A stretch of 64,000 nt of DNA from VGSG01 sp040756375 (GCA_040756375.1 JBFLZC010000011.1:72234-136233), one strand, 5' to 3'. Shown: positions 1 to 9,686, counted from the first letter of the stretch. Numbers and translations: made by a program. The notes: generated by a model from the sequence alone, not told the origin.

Positions 1-3
1 AGA

Positions 4-38
4 TCACCCTCCCCTTCCCCCTCCCATCAAGGGAGGGG
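4..38. repeat. C/G-rich inverted repeat, copy 1
   Basis: A polypyrimidine stretch ends in a small hairpin with arms CCCCTCCC and GGGAGGGG around ATCAA. The whole 35-base unit occurs again as its exact reverse complement at 36173-36207, and looser relatives lie at about 36000-36050 and 36557-36594. It is therefore a dispersed element rather than a local terminator. Bases 39-204 hold more C/G-rich repeat-like sequence and no gene that I can support. Confidence 0.7.
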
Positions 39-204
39 ATTGTAAAACCCTCTCCCCTGTGGGGCAGTCCCGCGACCTCGCGGGATTCCAGCCTGCCGGC
101 GGCCTGGAAAGGCCGCCCCACAAAGAGAGGAGTGAGGGGCGTAGAGGAGAAACAAAGGGCTCCGGATCAACGCGCAGCAATATTAATGCAGTGTCCCCCA
201 ATTC

Positions 205-513
205 CTATGCCGGTCCTCGAACATCCCAATGGATCTTGACCCAGTCCCCCCATTCGTGTGACTTGGCCGTTTCCATGATCTCTCGATCTATTTCTTTTCG
301 GAGCGTGTTGACCACGTCGTCGGGCACGCCTTTGAGGTGGCGGAGCACCCCGACGATGGTGTCGGGTTCCCTGGCAGTGAAGAACACACGGATATCGTCA
401 ACATCCTTCAGGTCCAACAGCATTCGCACTTGGGACAGCAGCATCGGAAGCGCAGCCTGCATCTGCAGCACGAGCCATTCCAGGCACGTCGGTGAATATC
501 GCTGAGCAATCAT
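205..513 (-). CDS. small hypothetical protein, 102 aa
   Basis: I chose the ATG at 513 because a strong Shine-Dalgarno (GGGAGG) lies about 7 bases upstream. In-frame ATGs at 528 and 534 lack this. The open frame runs on to 846, but the upstream part is arginine-rich and overlaps intergenic repeats, so it is probably not translated. The protein is a mixed hydrophobic/charged sequence with a leucine-rich first half (LEWLVLQMQAALPMLL) and an acidic, Trp-containing tail. There is no signal peptide or recognisable domain, and I do not recognise the family. Confidence 0.55.
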   Translation of the reverse strand: MIAQRYSPTCLEWLVLQMQAALPMLLSQVRMLLDLKDVDDIRVFFTAREPDTIVGVLRHLKGVPDDVVNTLRKEIDREIMETAKSHEWGDWVKIHWDVRGPA

Positions 514-1197
514 TGCACGTCCTCCCATACGCATGACTTCTGGCCTAAACCTAATCACCCAGGCGGACGAGTCAATGCAACCACGTTGGGATCGTGGTCT
601 AGAGATAGCCTCTCCACGCCGCCCCCCCCTTGAAATCACAGTTTGTGATTTCAAGGAGGCGAATTCGTCGTTTCTCGCTTGAGGCGCGGGCAACGTAGGG
701 GCGCACGGCCGAGGCTGTCTCGAAACCACGATCCCACTCAAGATCCTTTCACGACCGGTGAGGAAGGCCCCACGTGGGTGGCCCCGACGTTCCCGCGGGA
801 CGCGGGATCGGGGTCGCGAAGCGACAGGAGGTCTATTCGGGCGCACACATTAATTTTGGCTCCTTTTCTCGACAAGCGAACAAGAGAATAAGCCTCCTGT
901 GCCTTCGACACCGGGACGTATAACGTCCCGGCCACCCGCGCGTCGTAGCACGATGTAGCGAGTCCCAAGAATCTTGACACGACCTTGACCGTGCGCCCCT
1001 ACGGCAAGGGCTTTCAGAGAGCGTAGGATGTGGTGAGCGAAGCGAACCGCATCTGTCGCGAAAAACCCTGAATTCCGTGAATCGGTGGACAGTTCCTTGC
1101 GACCCACGGGGCAGGCATATCGTACAAGGGATTTGTAGGGGCGCACGGCCGTGCGCCCCTACGGGGATGGCTTCTAGCGCCGTCTCTGTTGAGCAGA
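514..1197. other. gene-free stretch with dispersed repeats
   Basis: About 680 bases lie between the small gene at 205-513 and the end of the ABC exporter gene. Several half-copies of the GTAGGGGCGCACGGCCG repeat are present (about 697-713 and 990-1003), plus the full palindrome listed separately. Around 1021-1060 there is a 'GTAGGATGTGGTGAGCGAAG' type repeat whose relatives occur near 45560-45650. No open frame here has a ribosome site or protein-like composition. Confidence 0.6.
1135..1162. repeat. perfect 28-base palindrome (GTAGGGGCG family)
   Basis: The left arm GTAGGGGCGCACGG is followed at once by its exact reverse complement. Half-copies occur at about 697 and 990. A longer relative with the same GTAGGGGCG...CGCCCCTAC ends is at 59289-59343, and the core GCGCACGGCCGTGCGC recurs in the palindrome at 46898-46929. 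This is typical of a REP-like dispersed element. Confidence 0.75.
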
Positions 1198-2943
1198 TCA
1201 TGGTTTGAACACGGGTTCTATCCGACCGCGTTCGAGGCGGTAAACCAATTCCGCGGCTTCAACAAGCGCGGGTTGGTGGGATATGGCCAAGATGGTGACT
1301 GTTCGGCTGATGTCTTTGAGGGTCGCGCAAATTGCGGCTTCAGTTACGGGGTCCAATCCCGTGGTCACTTCGTCAAGGATGAGGAGCCTCGGTTTCCGCA
1401 CCAGGGCTCTTGCCAACGCGATGCGTTGTCTCTGACCGCCGGACAGCTTTCCGCCCAGTTCGCCAACCACGGTTTCCACACCGTGTTCCAACTCACCGAC
1501 GAATTCCCACGCGCCGGCAAGCTTGAGCGCGGCTTCCGCGTCCTTATGGTCCATTGCGGCATCACCGAGAGTCACGTTTGCCAGGACTGTGTCGTGAAAC
1601 AAGGTCACTTCCTGGCCTACATACCCGATCATGCGGCGCCATGCTTTCAGATCGATGTGCTGGAGCGGCGCTTCGTCCACCAGAACGCGGCCGGACTGGG
1701 GCTCGAAGAATCCGACGATCAAGTCGGCTATGGTGGTCTTGCCCGATCCCGATGCGCCGACAATTGCGGTAAAACGGCCCGCGGGGATCGTGAGCGACAC
1801 ATCCGCCAGCACCGGAGCCGATCCCTCGTACGCGAACGTCACCCGTTCCAGTGAAATGCCCTGTTTCAGCGATGGAGTTTCACCAGCGGACGAGCGTTCC
1901 TCAGCGGCTTCTGCCGCGTCCATTGTGGATTTGAGCGACCGGAACCCACTCTCCTGAGCCCCTACTTGCTGGTAGTTCCGCTGCAAGATGTTGACTCGCA
2001 TCGCGGTCCGCCAGAACAGCAGTCCGAGCACCATGACGTTGTCAAAAGGAACATGCCAAACCGTGACTGTGAAATAGATGCCTACAGCGAGAAAGACCAC
2101 GGTCACGGGTTCCTGAAGCCCGATAAGCGCATAGGTGCTGATGGCGTAGTCTCGTTGCGCTCGTCTGAGCTCTTCGATGGTGTTATTCAGGAACGGCTCA
2201 AGGAGCCTTTCGCACCCCATGGCTTTTAGGGCCTGGATACCTTGCACGCCATCCACCAATCCTGCCGCGATGGTCCGTTGGGATTCGGTAAGCCTGACAC
2301 CGGCTCGGCGTGCCCATCGCACCAGCCCAGAGAGCAGCAGGACGATCAGCGTCCCACACGCGGCCGCGGCCACCGTCACCTGCCAGGAAATCATGAGCGC
2401 AAGCACGCCATACACCGCAACTTGGATCGCATCGGCCATCAAAGTACAGATCAGCGCATAGGCGCTCTCCGACCGACCCACCTCCGCGGTGACCGCAGTC
2501 GCAAGGCATCCTGGCGGCAGATGGATAAAATGCTCCCACCGTGCGCGAAGGAGGGACTTGGTCAGCGAAGTCCGCAAATCATTTCCCACATGAGCCGCGG
2601 AAAAACCGATGGTTGTAGAGGCCAGAAGATAGAGACCCGATTTGAGCAGCATCACAAGAACAATGAATGTAAGGAGCGAACCGATTGTCGGTTTCACGCC
2701 GATCACAGCCAGCGCTGTCAGCAAGCTTTGGGTCAAACCGCCTGCGGAAGCCGCGCCCGGGTCCAATATGACTCCCAGCAGGGGCAACAGCGTGGCAATA
2801 CCGAGCCCTTCAGCCAGGCCCGACAAGGTCGAAAGGACAAGCCCGAGGGCCGTGCGTCCTGGATAAGCCAAGGCCAGCTCACGAAAGAGCGCTACCAGCC
2901 CCGCGTTATGTATGGTGTTCGTCTGCGAGCCGTTCATGTGCAC
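1198..2943 (-). CDS. ABC exporter half-transporter (permease-ATPase fusion)
   Basis: The 581-residue protein has an N-terminal membrane domain (about residues 30-330, with hydrophobic segments near 33-60, 90-115, 165-205 and 275-310) and a C-terminal ATPase. The Walker A GASGSGKTT is at about 396-404, the signature LSGGQRQR at about 500, and the Walker B LLILDE with catalytic Glu at about 520. This is the MsbA/lipid or peptide exporter layout and it should act as a homodimer in the inner membrane. The substrate cannot be read from the sequence. The start is GTG at 2943 or ATG at 2937; neither has a clear ribosome site. It stands alone, with tgt running divergently beyond a repeat-filled gap. 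Confidence 0.85.
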   Translation of the reverse strand: MHMNGSQTNTIHNAGLVALFRELALAYPGRTALGLVLSTLSGLAEGLGIATLLPLLGVILDPGAASAGGLTQSLLTALAVIGVKPTIGSLLTFIVLVMLLKSGLYLLASTTIGFSAAHVGNDLRTSLTKSLLRARWEHFIHLPPGCLATAVTAEVGRSESAYALICTLMADAIQVAVYGVLALMISWQVTVAAAACGTLIVLLLSGLVRWARRAGVRLTESQRTIAAGLVDGVQGIQALKAMGCERLLEPFLNNTIEELRRAQRDYAISTYALIGLQEPVTVVFLAVGIYFTVTVWHVPFDNVMVLGLLFWRTAMRVNILQRNYQQVGAQESGFRSLKSTMDAAEAAEERSSAGETPSLKQGISLERVTFAYEGSAPVLADVSLTIPAGRFTAIVGASGSGKTTIADLIVGFFEPQSGRVLVDEAPLQHIDLKAWRRMIGYVGQEVTLFHDTVLANVTLGDAAMDHKDAEAALKLAGAWEFVGELEHGVETVVGELGGKLSGGQRQRIALARALVRKPRLLILDEVTTGLDPVTEAAICATLKDISRTVTILAISHQPALVEAAELVYRLERGRIEPVFKP

Positions 2944-3048
2944 CGTGCAATCCGGGATTGCTCAGGTATCCACCTGTAGCATCATCAGGAGGTTTTCTCA
3001 ATTGCAGGGCTCGATCGAGCGCACGATGCGAGGGAGTTTGACGCTATA

Positions 3049-3190
3049 TGTCATTGCGAGGACCCCGGACGTGATCCGGGGGACGAAGCAATCTCCATCG
3101 TGGGACAGGCGTCCCGCCTGTCAGTCCGGACGACGGGCAAGATGCCCGTCCCACCGAAGATTGCATTGCTTCGCTGCACTCGCAATGACA
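3049..3190. repeat. composite inverted repeat (TCATTGCGAG family)
   Basis: The element begins TGTCATTGCGAG and ends CTCGCAATGACA, with an inner pair GAAGCAATCT / GATTGCATTGCTTC. Nested inside are GTGGGACAGGCGTCCCGCC and GACGGGCAAGATGCCCGTC, which are hairpins found elsewhere (for example near 47035). A shorter relative with the same ends is at 32418-32504. It fills most of the 404-base gap between the ABC exporter and tgt. Confidence 0.8.
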
Positions 3191-3347
3191 ACCGTCCCCC
3201 CATGACTGAATAGTCACAACGATTCTGCGGTTCCTCTTTCCCGGTCCGGCATTTTGTGTATACTCTCGATGGCTTGACCGTTTCATGGATTCAAAATCCT
3301 CGCAGAAAAGGGTCTCCCCTGCGAAGGGCAATGGATTTGGTGGTTGT

Positions 3348-4466
3348 ATGGCCTTTTCTTTTGAAGTGACATCCCGGGATTCAAGCAACCAGGCTCGCGT
3401 TGGGCGACTGGTCACGTCTCGGGGCGAAGTGGCAACCCCCGCGTTCATGCCTGTGGGCACGAGAGGTGTGGTCAAGGCCGTGTCTCCGGACGAGCTCTGG
3501 AACCTGGGTTATCGCCTTGTGCTCGCGAATGCTTACCACCTTTATTTGCGCCCGGGGCACCAGCTGGTGGAGCAGATGGGTGGTTTGCACCGTTTCATGG
3601 ATTGGCCGGGCGCGTTGCTGACAGATAGCGGCGGATTTCAGGTCTTCAGCCTGGGACGGCTAAGGAAGGTAAGCGAGGAAGGCGTCCTATTTCAGTCCCA
3701 TGTGGACGGAAGTATGCACATGTTCACGCCGGAATTGAGTGTTGAGGTCCAAGAGGCCCTGGGAGCGGACATCATCATGTGTTTGGATGACGTGAAAGAG
3801 TACCCGGTGGAATGGGAAGAAGCCCATGAGGCAGTTCTCAGAACCACGCGGTGGGCTGCTAGGTGCCTGGATTCCAAAAAAAAAGTTGACCCTGCCTTGT
3901 TCGGCATAGTACAAGGTTCGACGTTTTCGGATCTGAGGCGGCTGAGCGCTGAAGGCCTCACTTCCCTGGATCTGGACGGATATGCCATTGGCGGCCTGAG
4001 TGTGGGTGAACCCCGGGAGCTCATGATCGAGATGATCGAGGTAACCGTGCCTCATCTTCCCGCGAGATCGCCCCGGTACCTCATGGGAGTCGGTAAGCCG
4101 CAAGACATAGTGGATGGAGTGCTCCGAGGGGTTGATCTGTTCGACTGCGTGCTTCCCACTCGTAACGCTCGCAACGGGATGCTCTTCACCTCGCGAGGTC
4201 CGCTGAACATCAGAAACGCCCGTCACCGTGACGACCCGGCCCCTGTGGATCCCCAGTGCACATGCTCCCTCTGCAGTCGTTATTCCAGGGCATATCTCCG
4301 TCACCTTTTCCTGGAAAAGGAGATCTACGGGCACAGGCTGGCCACCTTGCATAACCTGTCCTTTTACGGCAAATTGATGCGCGAGATGCAAGAGGCGATC
4401 CGAGACAACAGGCTTGATACATTCGCCCGTGAGTGTAAATCACGGATGGAGGAGATAGATGATTGA
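3348..4466 (+). CDS. tgt: tRNA-guanine transglycosylase (queuosine pathway)
   Basis: The enzyme exchanges guanine 34 of GUN-anticodon tRNAs for preQ1. At 372 residues it matches bacterial Tgt. Visible motifs are DSGGFQVFSL (substrate pocket, general-base Asp), YAIGGLSVGEP, the FDCVLPTRNARNG segment with the nucleophilic Asp, and the zinc site CTCSLCSRYSRAYLRH followed by a downstream His. The open frame extends to 3285, but homology begins at MAFSFEV, so I start at ATG 3348. The 3' end overlaps yajC by 8 bases, the usual tgt-yajC-secDF order. queH, another queuosine gene, lies at 13450 in this window. Confidence 0.95.
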   Translation: MAFSFEVTSRDSSNQARVGRLVTSRGEVATPAFMPVGTRGVVKAVSPDELWNLGYRLVLANAYHLYLRPGHQLVEQMGGLHRFMDWPGALLTDSGGFQVFSLGRLRKVSEEGVLFQSHVDGSMHMFTPELSVEVQEALGADIIMCLDDVKEYPVEWEEAHEAVLRTTRWAARCLDSKKKVDPALFGIVQGSTFSDLRRLSAEGLTSLDLDGYAIGGLSVGEPRELMIEMIEVTVPHLPARSPRYLMGVGKPQDIVDGVLRGVDLFDCVLPTRNARNGMLFTSRGPLNIRNARHRDDPAPVDPQCTCSLCSRYSRAYLRHLFLEKEIYGHRLATLHNLSFYGKLMREMQEAIRDNRLDTFARECKSRMEEIDD

Positions 4467-4785
4467 CATCGCGTACGCCATGGCGCCCCCTGCGGAAGGC
4501 GGCGATAGCAGCTTCCTGGTGGGCTTTTTGCCCATGATCCTGATTTTTGCCGTTTTCTACCTGCTGCTGATACGTCCACAGCAGAAGAAAGCCCAGGAGC
4601 ACAAGAAGTTGCTGGAGAATCTCAAGAAGGGGGACGCGGTCATTACCCAGGGCGGGCTGTACGGCAAGATCTACAGTATTACCGACCAGATCGTCACCCT
4701 GGAAATTGCCGACAAGGTGCGAGTCCGTGTATCGCGGGCGCACATATCCGGAATCGCCGCGGCCCCTCCGGACGACCAAAGTTGA
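4459..4785 (+). CDS. yajC: Sec translocase accessory subunit YajC
   Basis: This is a 108-residue single-pass inner-membrane protein of the SecDF-YajC complex. A short acidic N-terminus precedes the transmembrane helix (about residues 20-40) and the family signature LLIRPQQKKAQEHKKLL. A small cytoplasmic domain (GDAVITQGGLYGKI) follows. The ATG overlaps the end of tgt, and GGAGGAG lies just upstream within the tgt coding sequence, so the two are probably translationally coupled. secD follows after 16 bases. Confidence 0.95.
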   Translation: MIDIAYAMAPPAEGGDSSFLVGFLPMILIFAVFYLLLIRPQQKKAQEHKKLLENLKKGDAVITQGGLYGKIYSITDQIVTLEIADKVRVRVSRAHISGIAAAPPDDQS

Positions 4786-4801
4786 TGAGGAGTTTCGCTC
4801 G

Positions 4802-6412
4802 ATGATGCAGAATCTTCAGTGGCGTGGCGCGGTAATACTGGTGGTGCTGATTGCCAGTGTGTTCTTGATCTACCCATCGCTCGGCCCTGTGCCGGAAGCG
4901 TGGTCCAAGTACTTTCCCGCAAGTCCCATTCGGCTCGGGCTTGATTTGCAGGGCGGCCTGCATATGGTCCTGGAGGTCCAGACGGAAAAAGCCGTGGAAA
5001 CAGTTGTGGACCAAACCATGGCCGAAGTCTCTGCCCTGATGAAGGAACCCGAGATCAACGTACGGTATAGGGATGTGGAACGGGTATCTCCTTCCAGCTT
5101 CAAGGTGGTGCTGAGGGATGCCGATCAAGAGATCCTGTTTGACAGCCGGGTCCTGGACAAGATCCCGAACTTCAGGAAGCTGTCGGGGGAGCCGGTATCA
5201 CAAGGCTTCGCGATTACCCTGGGAATGGACCAAAAGGCTATTGACGACATCAAGCGTCAGTCAGTCCGACAGGCTGTGGACACCATACGGAATAGAGTTG
5301 ACGATTTGGGCGTTGCCGAGCCGGACGTGGTCCTTCATGGTGAAGACCGGATAATCGTCCAGCTCCCAGGACTCAGGGAAGACACCAACAGGGCAATTGA
5401 TATCATCAAGAGGACCGCTCGGCTGGAGTTCAAACTGGTCGACGAAAAGGGCGATGTCAACGCGGCCCTCAAGGGACCAATGCCTCCCGGTGATGAGGTG
5501 CTGTACCAGATCGACCGAAATCCGCGGACCGGAGCGGTTACCCGTACCCCATATCTGCTGAAAAAGCAGGTACTTATGACCGGCGACGTTCTTACCGACG
5601 CTCGGCCAAGAACGGGTCAGGACGGGCGGTGGGTGGTAGCTATCGAGTTCAACCGCCGCGGAGCGGACCTCTTTTATCGGATCACCAAAGAGCACGTGCG
5701 CGAAAGACTCGCAATCATCTTGGATAACCGGGTCTATTCAGCGCCGGTAATCAACGAGCCAATCGCAGGAGGCCGAGCTGAAATCTCAGGACGCTTCACT
5801 CCGGAGGAAGCCAGCGATCTTGCTCTGATCCTCAGGCATGGGTCTTTGCCCGCGCCGGTGCAGATTCTGGAAACCCGCGCGGTAGGCCCTTCTCTTGGGG
5901 CTGATTCCATCAGACTGGGCCGGAATGCGGTCCTTCTGGGACTTGCCCTGGTAATGATCTTCATGGCCATCTACTATAAGTGGTCCGGCGTTGTTGCTGA
6001 CATAGCCCTTTTCTTGAACCTGCTTCTCATATTTGCAGTGATGGTGGCGCCGGGCCTCCGTGCCACCCTGACGCTGCCGGGCCTCGCGGGGGTGGCCCTC
6101 ACGATGGGCATGGCGGTTGACGCGAACGTACTGATATTTGAACGCATACGAGAGGAGCTGCGCGCGGGCAAATCTCCTCGCGCAGCGTTGGAACTTGGTT
6201 ACACCAGGGCATTTTCGGTCATATTCGATTCCAATTTGACCACCCTTCTCGCGGCCCTGCCGTTGATTCAGTTCGGCACAGGGCCGATAAAGGGCTTTGC
6301 CGTGACACTGTGTATCGGGCTGCTCGTATCGCTGTTCACGGCCCTCTTCGTTACCCGGTTCATATTCGACTATGTCTTCGAGAACATGCGCGTTAAGCAC
6401 ATGAGCGTTTGA
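4802..6412 (+). CDS. secD: protein translocase subunit SecD
   Basis: This proton-motive-force-driven subunit of SecDF assists late protein export. I place the start at ATG 4802 (a second ATG follows at once) because GAGGAG lies 9 bases upstream; the open frame itself extends back to 4706. One N-terminal membrane helix (about residues 8-28) precedes the periplasmic P1 domain, which opens with LGLDLQGGLHM. The C-terminal block of five membrane helices contains VALTMGMAVDANVLIFERI, the conserved SecD transmembrane motif. The length, 536 residues, is somewhat shorter than E. coli SecD. The stop codon lies just before secF. Confidence 0.93.
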   Translation: MMQNLQWRGAVILVVLIASVFLIYPSLGPVPEAWSKYFPASPIRLGLDLQGGLHMVLEVQTEKAVETVVDQTMAEVSALMKEPEINVRYRDVERVSPSSFKVVLRDADQEILFDSRVLDKIPNFRKLSGEPVSQGFAITLGMDQKAIDDIKRQSVRQAVDTIRNRVDDLGVAEPDVVLHGEDRIIVQLPGLREDTNRAIDIIKRTARLEFKLVDEKGDVNAALKGPMPPGDEVLYQIDRNPRTGAVTRTPYLLKKQVLMTGDVLTDARPRTGQDGRWVVAIEFNRRGADLFYRITKEHVRERLAIILDNRVYSAPVINEPIAGGRAEISGRFTPEEASDLALILRHGSLPAPVQILETRAVGPSLGADSIRLGRNAVLLGLALVMIFMAIYYKWSGVVADIALFLNLLLIFAVMVAPGLRATLTLPGLAGVALTMGMAVDANVLIFERIREELRAGKSPRAALELGYTRAFSVIFDSNLTTLLAALPLIQFGTGPIKGFAVTLCIGLLVSLFTALFVTRFIFDYVFENMRVKHMSV

Positions 6413-6501
6413 TGAAGGCCCGTTGGCCAAGCATGAGCGACCTGAAATCGAACCCCGTGCTCCTGCTTGGCAGGGGCGACTCTTCCGGAAGGATACGCAC
6501 C

Positions 6502-7407
6502 GTGGAACTCATTAGACCCAACACCAGTTTCGATTTTATGCGAATAAGAAAATACGCTTACCTACTTTCGACCATTGCCATGCTGTTGGCCTTACTCTCC
6601 GTTCCCATCAAGGGCACCATTAAGCTCGGGATCGATTTCACCGGCGGGGTAATGATTCAGGTCAAGTTTCCGAAACCCGTACCCACCGAAGAGGTACGAA
6701 AAGCGCTGGATCCCATCGGAGAAAATCTCGTGGTTCAGGGATTTACCGGGGGCGATGAATTCGTTATACGAACCGAGGCCACTGAGGAAGGAACACAGAA
6801 GCTGTCAAACCAAGTAAAAGAGCTTCTGGAGAACAAAGTAGGCAAGGGCAATGTCGACATTCGCAACGTAGAGATGGTAGGGCCCAAGGTCGGCAAAGAC
6901 TTACGAGAAGCGGCCGTGTGGGCTACCGTCCTGGCTCTGGGAATGCTCTTGATTTACGTGGGGTTCATGCGCTTCGGCGTAAGCATGGCGTTGGGAGCAA
7001 TTCTCTGCCTGATCCACGACATCGTCATAATCTATGGGCTCTTTGTCTGGACCGACAAGGAATTCAACCTCACTATACTCGCAGCCATATTGACAGTGAT
7101 CGGTTACGACGTGAACGACACAGTCGTTGTTTGCGACCGGATTCGCGAGAATCTCGGGCTGATGCGCAAGACATCTCTCGGTGAAATCCTCAACACCTCT
7201 ATCAACCAAACGCTATCCAGGACCATTCTTACCGGCTTGGCTACTCTTTTGGTGGTTGTTGCGCTTTACTTCCTGGGCACAAATGTTCTGGCCGACTTCG
7301 CGCTGGCGCTCTTTGTGGGAATCCTGCTCGGCACGTTTTCGTCGATCTTCGTGGCCACGCCTCTGATATTAGCTTGGGACAGGTTGGTCCCGGTGAAACG
7401 GCTGTGA
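6502..7407 (+). CDS. secF: protein translocase subunit SecF
   Basis: This is the partner of SecD in the export complex. I prefer the GTG at 6502 (protein beginning MELIRPNTSFDF), which matches the typical SecF N-terminus and has GGAAGGA 8 bases upstream. The frame is open from ATG 6412, overlapping the secD stop, so a 30-residue longer form is possible. The first membrane helix is at about residues 18-36 and is followed by LGIDFTGGVMIQVKF. The five C-terminal helices contain IGYDVNDTVVVCDRIREN, the SecF counterpart of the SecD TM4 motif. The length is 301 residues. Confidence 0.92.
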   Translation: MELIRPNTSFDFMRIRKYAYLLSTIAMLLALLSVPIKGTIKLGIDFTGGVMIQVKFPKPVPTEEVRKALDPIGENLVVQGFTGGDEFVIRTEATEEGTQKLSNQVKELLENKVGKGNVDIRNVEMVGPKVGKDLREAAVWATVLALGMLLIYVGFMRFGVSMALGAILCLIHDIVIIYGLFVWTDKEFNLTILAAILTVIGYDVNDTVVVCDRIRENLGLMRKTSLGEILNTSINQTLSRTILTGLATLLVVVALYFLGTNVLADFALALFVGILLGTFSSIFVATPLILAWDRLVPVKRL

Positions 7408-7428
7408 TCCGCGTATCTTTCTTCACTG

Positions 7429-8457
7429 ATGGGCCGCATCGTCGGACATGAAGACGTGATGAAAGGGCTTGAGCGAGCCGTGGAACAGGCGCGGCCCGCT
7501 CATGCGTACCTCTTTGCCGGTCCTGAGGGCGTGGGCAAGAGGCTAGTGGCTCTGCGGTTCGCGTGTATGCTCAATTGCCCTGACCGGAGTCAGGATAAAG
7601 ATTGGTCCTGCCCGGTATGCCGACGGATCGTTGAAGGAAAGCACCCTGATGTGACATTGGAAAAGCCTGAGCGGGGTAAGATCCGTATCGAACGGATCAG
7701 GGAAATGCAGCGCTTCTTCAAGTACGCCCCGATCGAAGGCCGATACCGGGTCGCCATCATCGACGACGCCCACCTGATGAACCGCCAGGCACAGAATGCC
7801 CTCTTGAAAACCCTCGAAGAACCCCCACCGAATCGAGCGCTCGTCCTTGTTACTGCCAAACCTGCGGGTCTGCTGCCCACGGTGCGGTCTCGCTGCCGGA
7901 GGATCTCGTTCCAACCTCTGCTGTTGAAGCCAATGGGTGAGCTTCTCGCAGAGCGGCTCAAGATCCCGGGCGAAAAGGCTCAGGGACTGGCAGCTCTCGC
8001 AAACGGAAGTATGGGCCGCGCGCTGGAGATTCACGGCCGAGACTACGCGGAACTGGAAGTCTTCATGATGGACCTTCTGCTCGAACCGGGCAAAGACGGT
8101 ATTCGGGCTCTCCTCGAAAGCTCGCTCCGCATTTCTTCGGACCGTGAGGCCGCTTTGGACGCCATTGAAATCGGCGCCACTATCGTCCGGGACATGCTCC
8201 TCAACAAAATGGAGCACGATGAGTCCGGCTTTATCCACAGGGAATCACTTGACAGAATCTCCTTGGGGGCTCAACATCACAGCAATGAGAAGTTGCTCGC
8301 GGTGTACGAAGAGTTGAGTCGAGCTTCAGAATTGATAGCATCTGAGATCAATGTGAATTGCAATCTCGTGTTAGATGCGATGCTCCTCAAGGTGGTCCGG
8401 ACACTGGCGGGGCCCGGCATGGGTACGGTTCAGGAAGCTCGCAAAGGAACCAGGTAA
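7429..8457 (+). CDS. holB: DNA polymerase III delta-prime subunit
   Basis: This is a clamp-loader AAA+ subunit. The N-terminal ATPase domain has GPEGVGKR as its P-loop, a cysteine-containing zinc segment (CPDRSQDKDWSCPVCRR), RVAIIDDAHLMN as the Walker B region and the SRC motif (VRSRCRRI), followed by the lid and C-terminal collar domains. The length of 342 residues is normal. The gene starts 21 bases after secF and its stop codon overlaps the next start by one base. The next gene is the RicT-like protein, an order also found in Bacillus (holB-yaaT). Confidence 0.9.
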   Translation: MGRIVGHEDVMKGLERAVEQARPAHAYLFAGPEGVGKRLVALRFACMLNCPDRSQDKDWSCPVCRRIVEGKHPDVTLEKPERGKIRIERIREMQRFFKYAPIEGRYRVAIIDDAHLMNRQAQNALLKTLEEPPPNRALVLVTAKPAGLLPTVRSRCRRISFQPLLLKPMGELLAERLKIPGEKAQGLAALANGSMGRALEIHGRDYAELEVFMMDLLLEPGKDGIRALLESSLRISSDREAALDAIEIGATIVRDMLLNKMEHDESGFIHRESLDRISLGAQHHSNEKLLAVYEELSRASELIASEINVNCNLVLDAMLLKVVRTLAGPGMGTVQEARKGTR

Positions 8458-9686
8458 TGGACGATAACCGGCCAAAACGAGATACATCTTACCTTCCCCG
8501 ATCCTACGGATCCAAATTCAGAGACAGACAGAGTGACGAAGCCTCGTCGGAACATTCGCCTGCCCAAGAAGCGTCCAACATTGCGCCGAGTGAAGTAGTA
8601 GCCACTGAGTCTCAAGTGCAAGGAGACCTTCCTGACGAAGGGCCGAGCACCGAAGATCTTACTCCAGTGCAGTGCGAGATCGTACTGGAACGGTCCGAGC
8701 CCGGAGATATGTCGGACGCCTCCAGCGACACTTCAGCCTCGGAACAATGGGCATTCGAGGCTCCTCAATCAGAGCCGACTGTTGAAGCTGAGGCGCAAGA
8801 GCGCCGTCACGCAGCGCCTCGTCCCTCGCCTCCAACAGAGGCGCCAAAGGTGACGGTAGACGTGGTGGGCATCCGTTTTGACAGGGCCGGCAGGATCTAC
8901 AATTTCGACGCCGCGGGCATCGAACTGGCAATGGGAGAGCCCGTGGTCGTGAAGACCGAGAAAGGTCTGGGCCTTGGAACCGTGGCCACTCCGCCTACAC
9001 GCAGAGAGCTGGATACCTCTCAGGCGGAATCGTTGCGCAAAGTGCTCAGGAAGGCCGGGAGAGTGGATTTCGACCAAAAGGCCCGGTGCTCCCATCGAGA
9101 GGCTGAAGCCCGCGCCCACTGCCTGGAACGTATCGAAGCTCTGGGCCTGCCGATGAAGTTGGTGGACGTGGAATGTTTCTTCGACAGCAGCAAGTATATT
9201 TTCTATTTCACTGCAGAAGGGCGAGTTGATTTTCGTGAGCTGGTGAAACAACTTGTGACGCGATTTCCGGTTCGCATAGAGATGCGCCAAATCGGCGTAC
9301 GACACGAAGCAAAGATGTTGGGCGGAATCGCCTGCTGCGGCCAAGAGCTTTGTTGCGGACGGTTCCTCTCCGAGTTCAGGCCCGTGTCCGTGAAAATGGC
9401 CAAGAATCAGAACCTGTCGCTGAACCCCACGAAGATATCGGGTTGTTGCGGCCGACTCATGTGCTGCCTGGCGTATGAGCACGATATCTACGAAGACTTC
9501 CGACAGGATATGCCGAAACTGGGCAAGCGGGTGAATACACCCAAAGGCGAAGGGGTTGTGGTCAAGTACAACCCGCTTTCGGAGACCGTTTCGGTGCAAA
9601 TCGAGGACGATAACATCATCGAGGTGCGAAAAGAAGATGTCCTGTGTGAAGGCGGGACACGACCTTGCTCACCCAACGGGGAATAA
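8457..9686 (+). CDS. ricT: PSP1-domain protein, RicT/YaaT family
   Basis: I use ATG 8457, overlapping the holB stop (TAATG) with AAAGGA upstream; the frame is open to 8358. Residues 1-120 are low-complexity and acidic and probably disordered. From about residue 140 the PSP1 domain begins. It carries the family's cysteine clusters: CCGQELCCGRF and, about 35 residues later, SGCCGRLMCCLAYEH. In Bacillus, RicT forms a complex with RicA and RicF that binds Fe-S clusters and affects mRNA processing. Whether a ricA or ricF partner exists here is unknown. The long N-terminal extension is a lineage feature. Confidence 0.85.
   Translation: MDDNRPKRDTSYLPRSYGSKFRDRQSDEASSEHSPAQEASNIAPSEVVATESQVQGDLPDEGPSTEDLTPVQCEIVLERSEPGDMSDASSDTSASEQWAFEAPQSEPTVEAEAQERRHAAPRPSPPTEAPKVTVDVVGIRFDRAGRIYNFDAAGIELAMGEPVVVKTEKGLGLGTVATPPTRRELDTSQAESLRKVLRKAGRVDFDQKARCSHREAEARAHCLERIEALGLPMKLVDVECFFDSSKYIFYFTAEGRVDFRELVKQLVTRFPVRIEMRQIGVRHEAKMLGGIACCGQELCCGRFLSEFRPVSVKMAKNQNLSLNPTKISGCCGRLMCCLAYEHDIYEDFRQDMPKLGKRVNTPKGEGVVVKYNPLSETVSVQIEDDNIIEVRKEDVLCEGGTRPCSPNGE

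Noticed and set aside
205..846. Full 213-residue version of the first small gene
   Set aside because: The extra N-terminus is repeat-derived and arginine-rich; the strong ribosome site points to ATG 513.
4210..4779. Long antisense frames over tgt, secD, SDR and other genes
   Set aside because: They lie opposite strongly supported genes, lack ribosome sites and show no protein-like composition.
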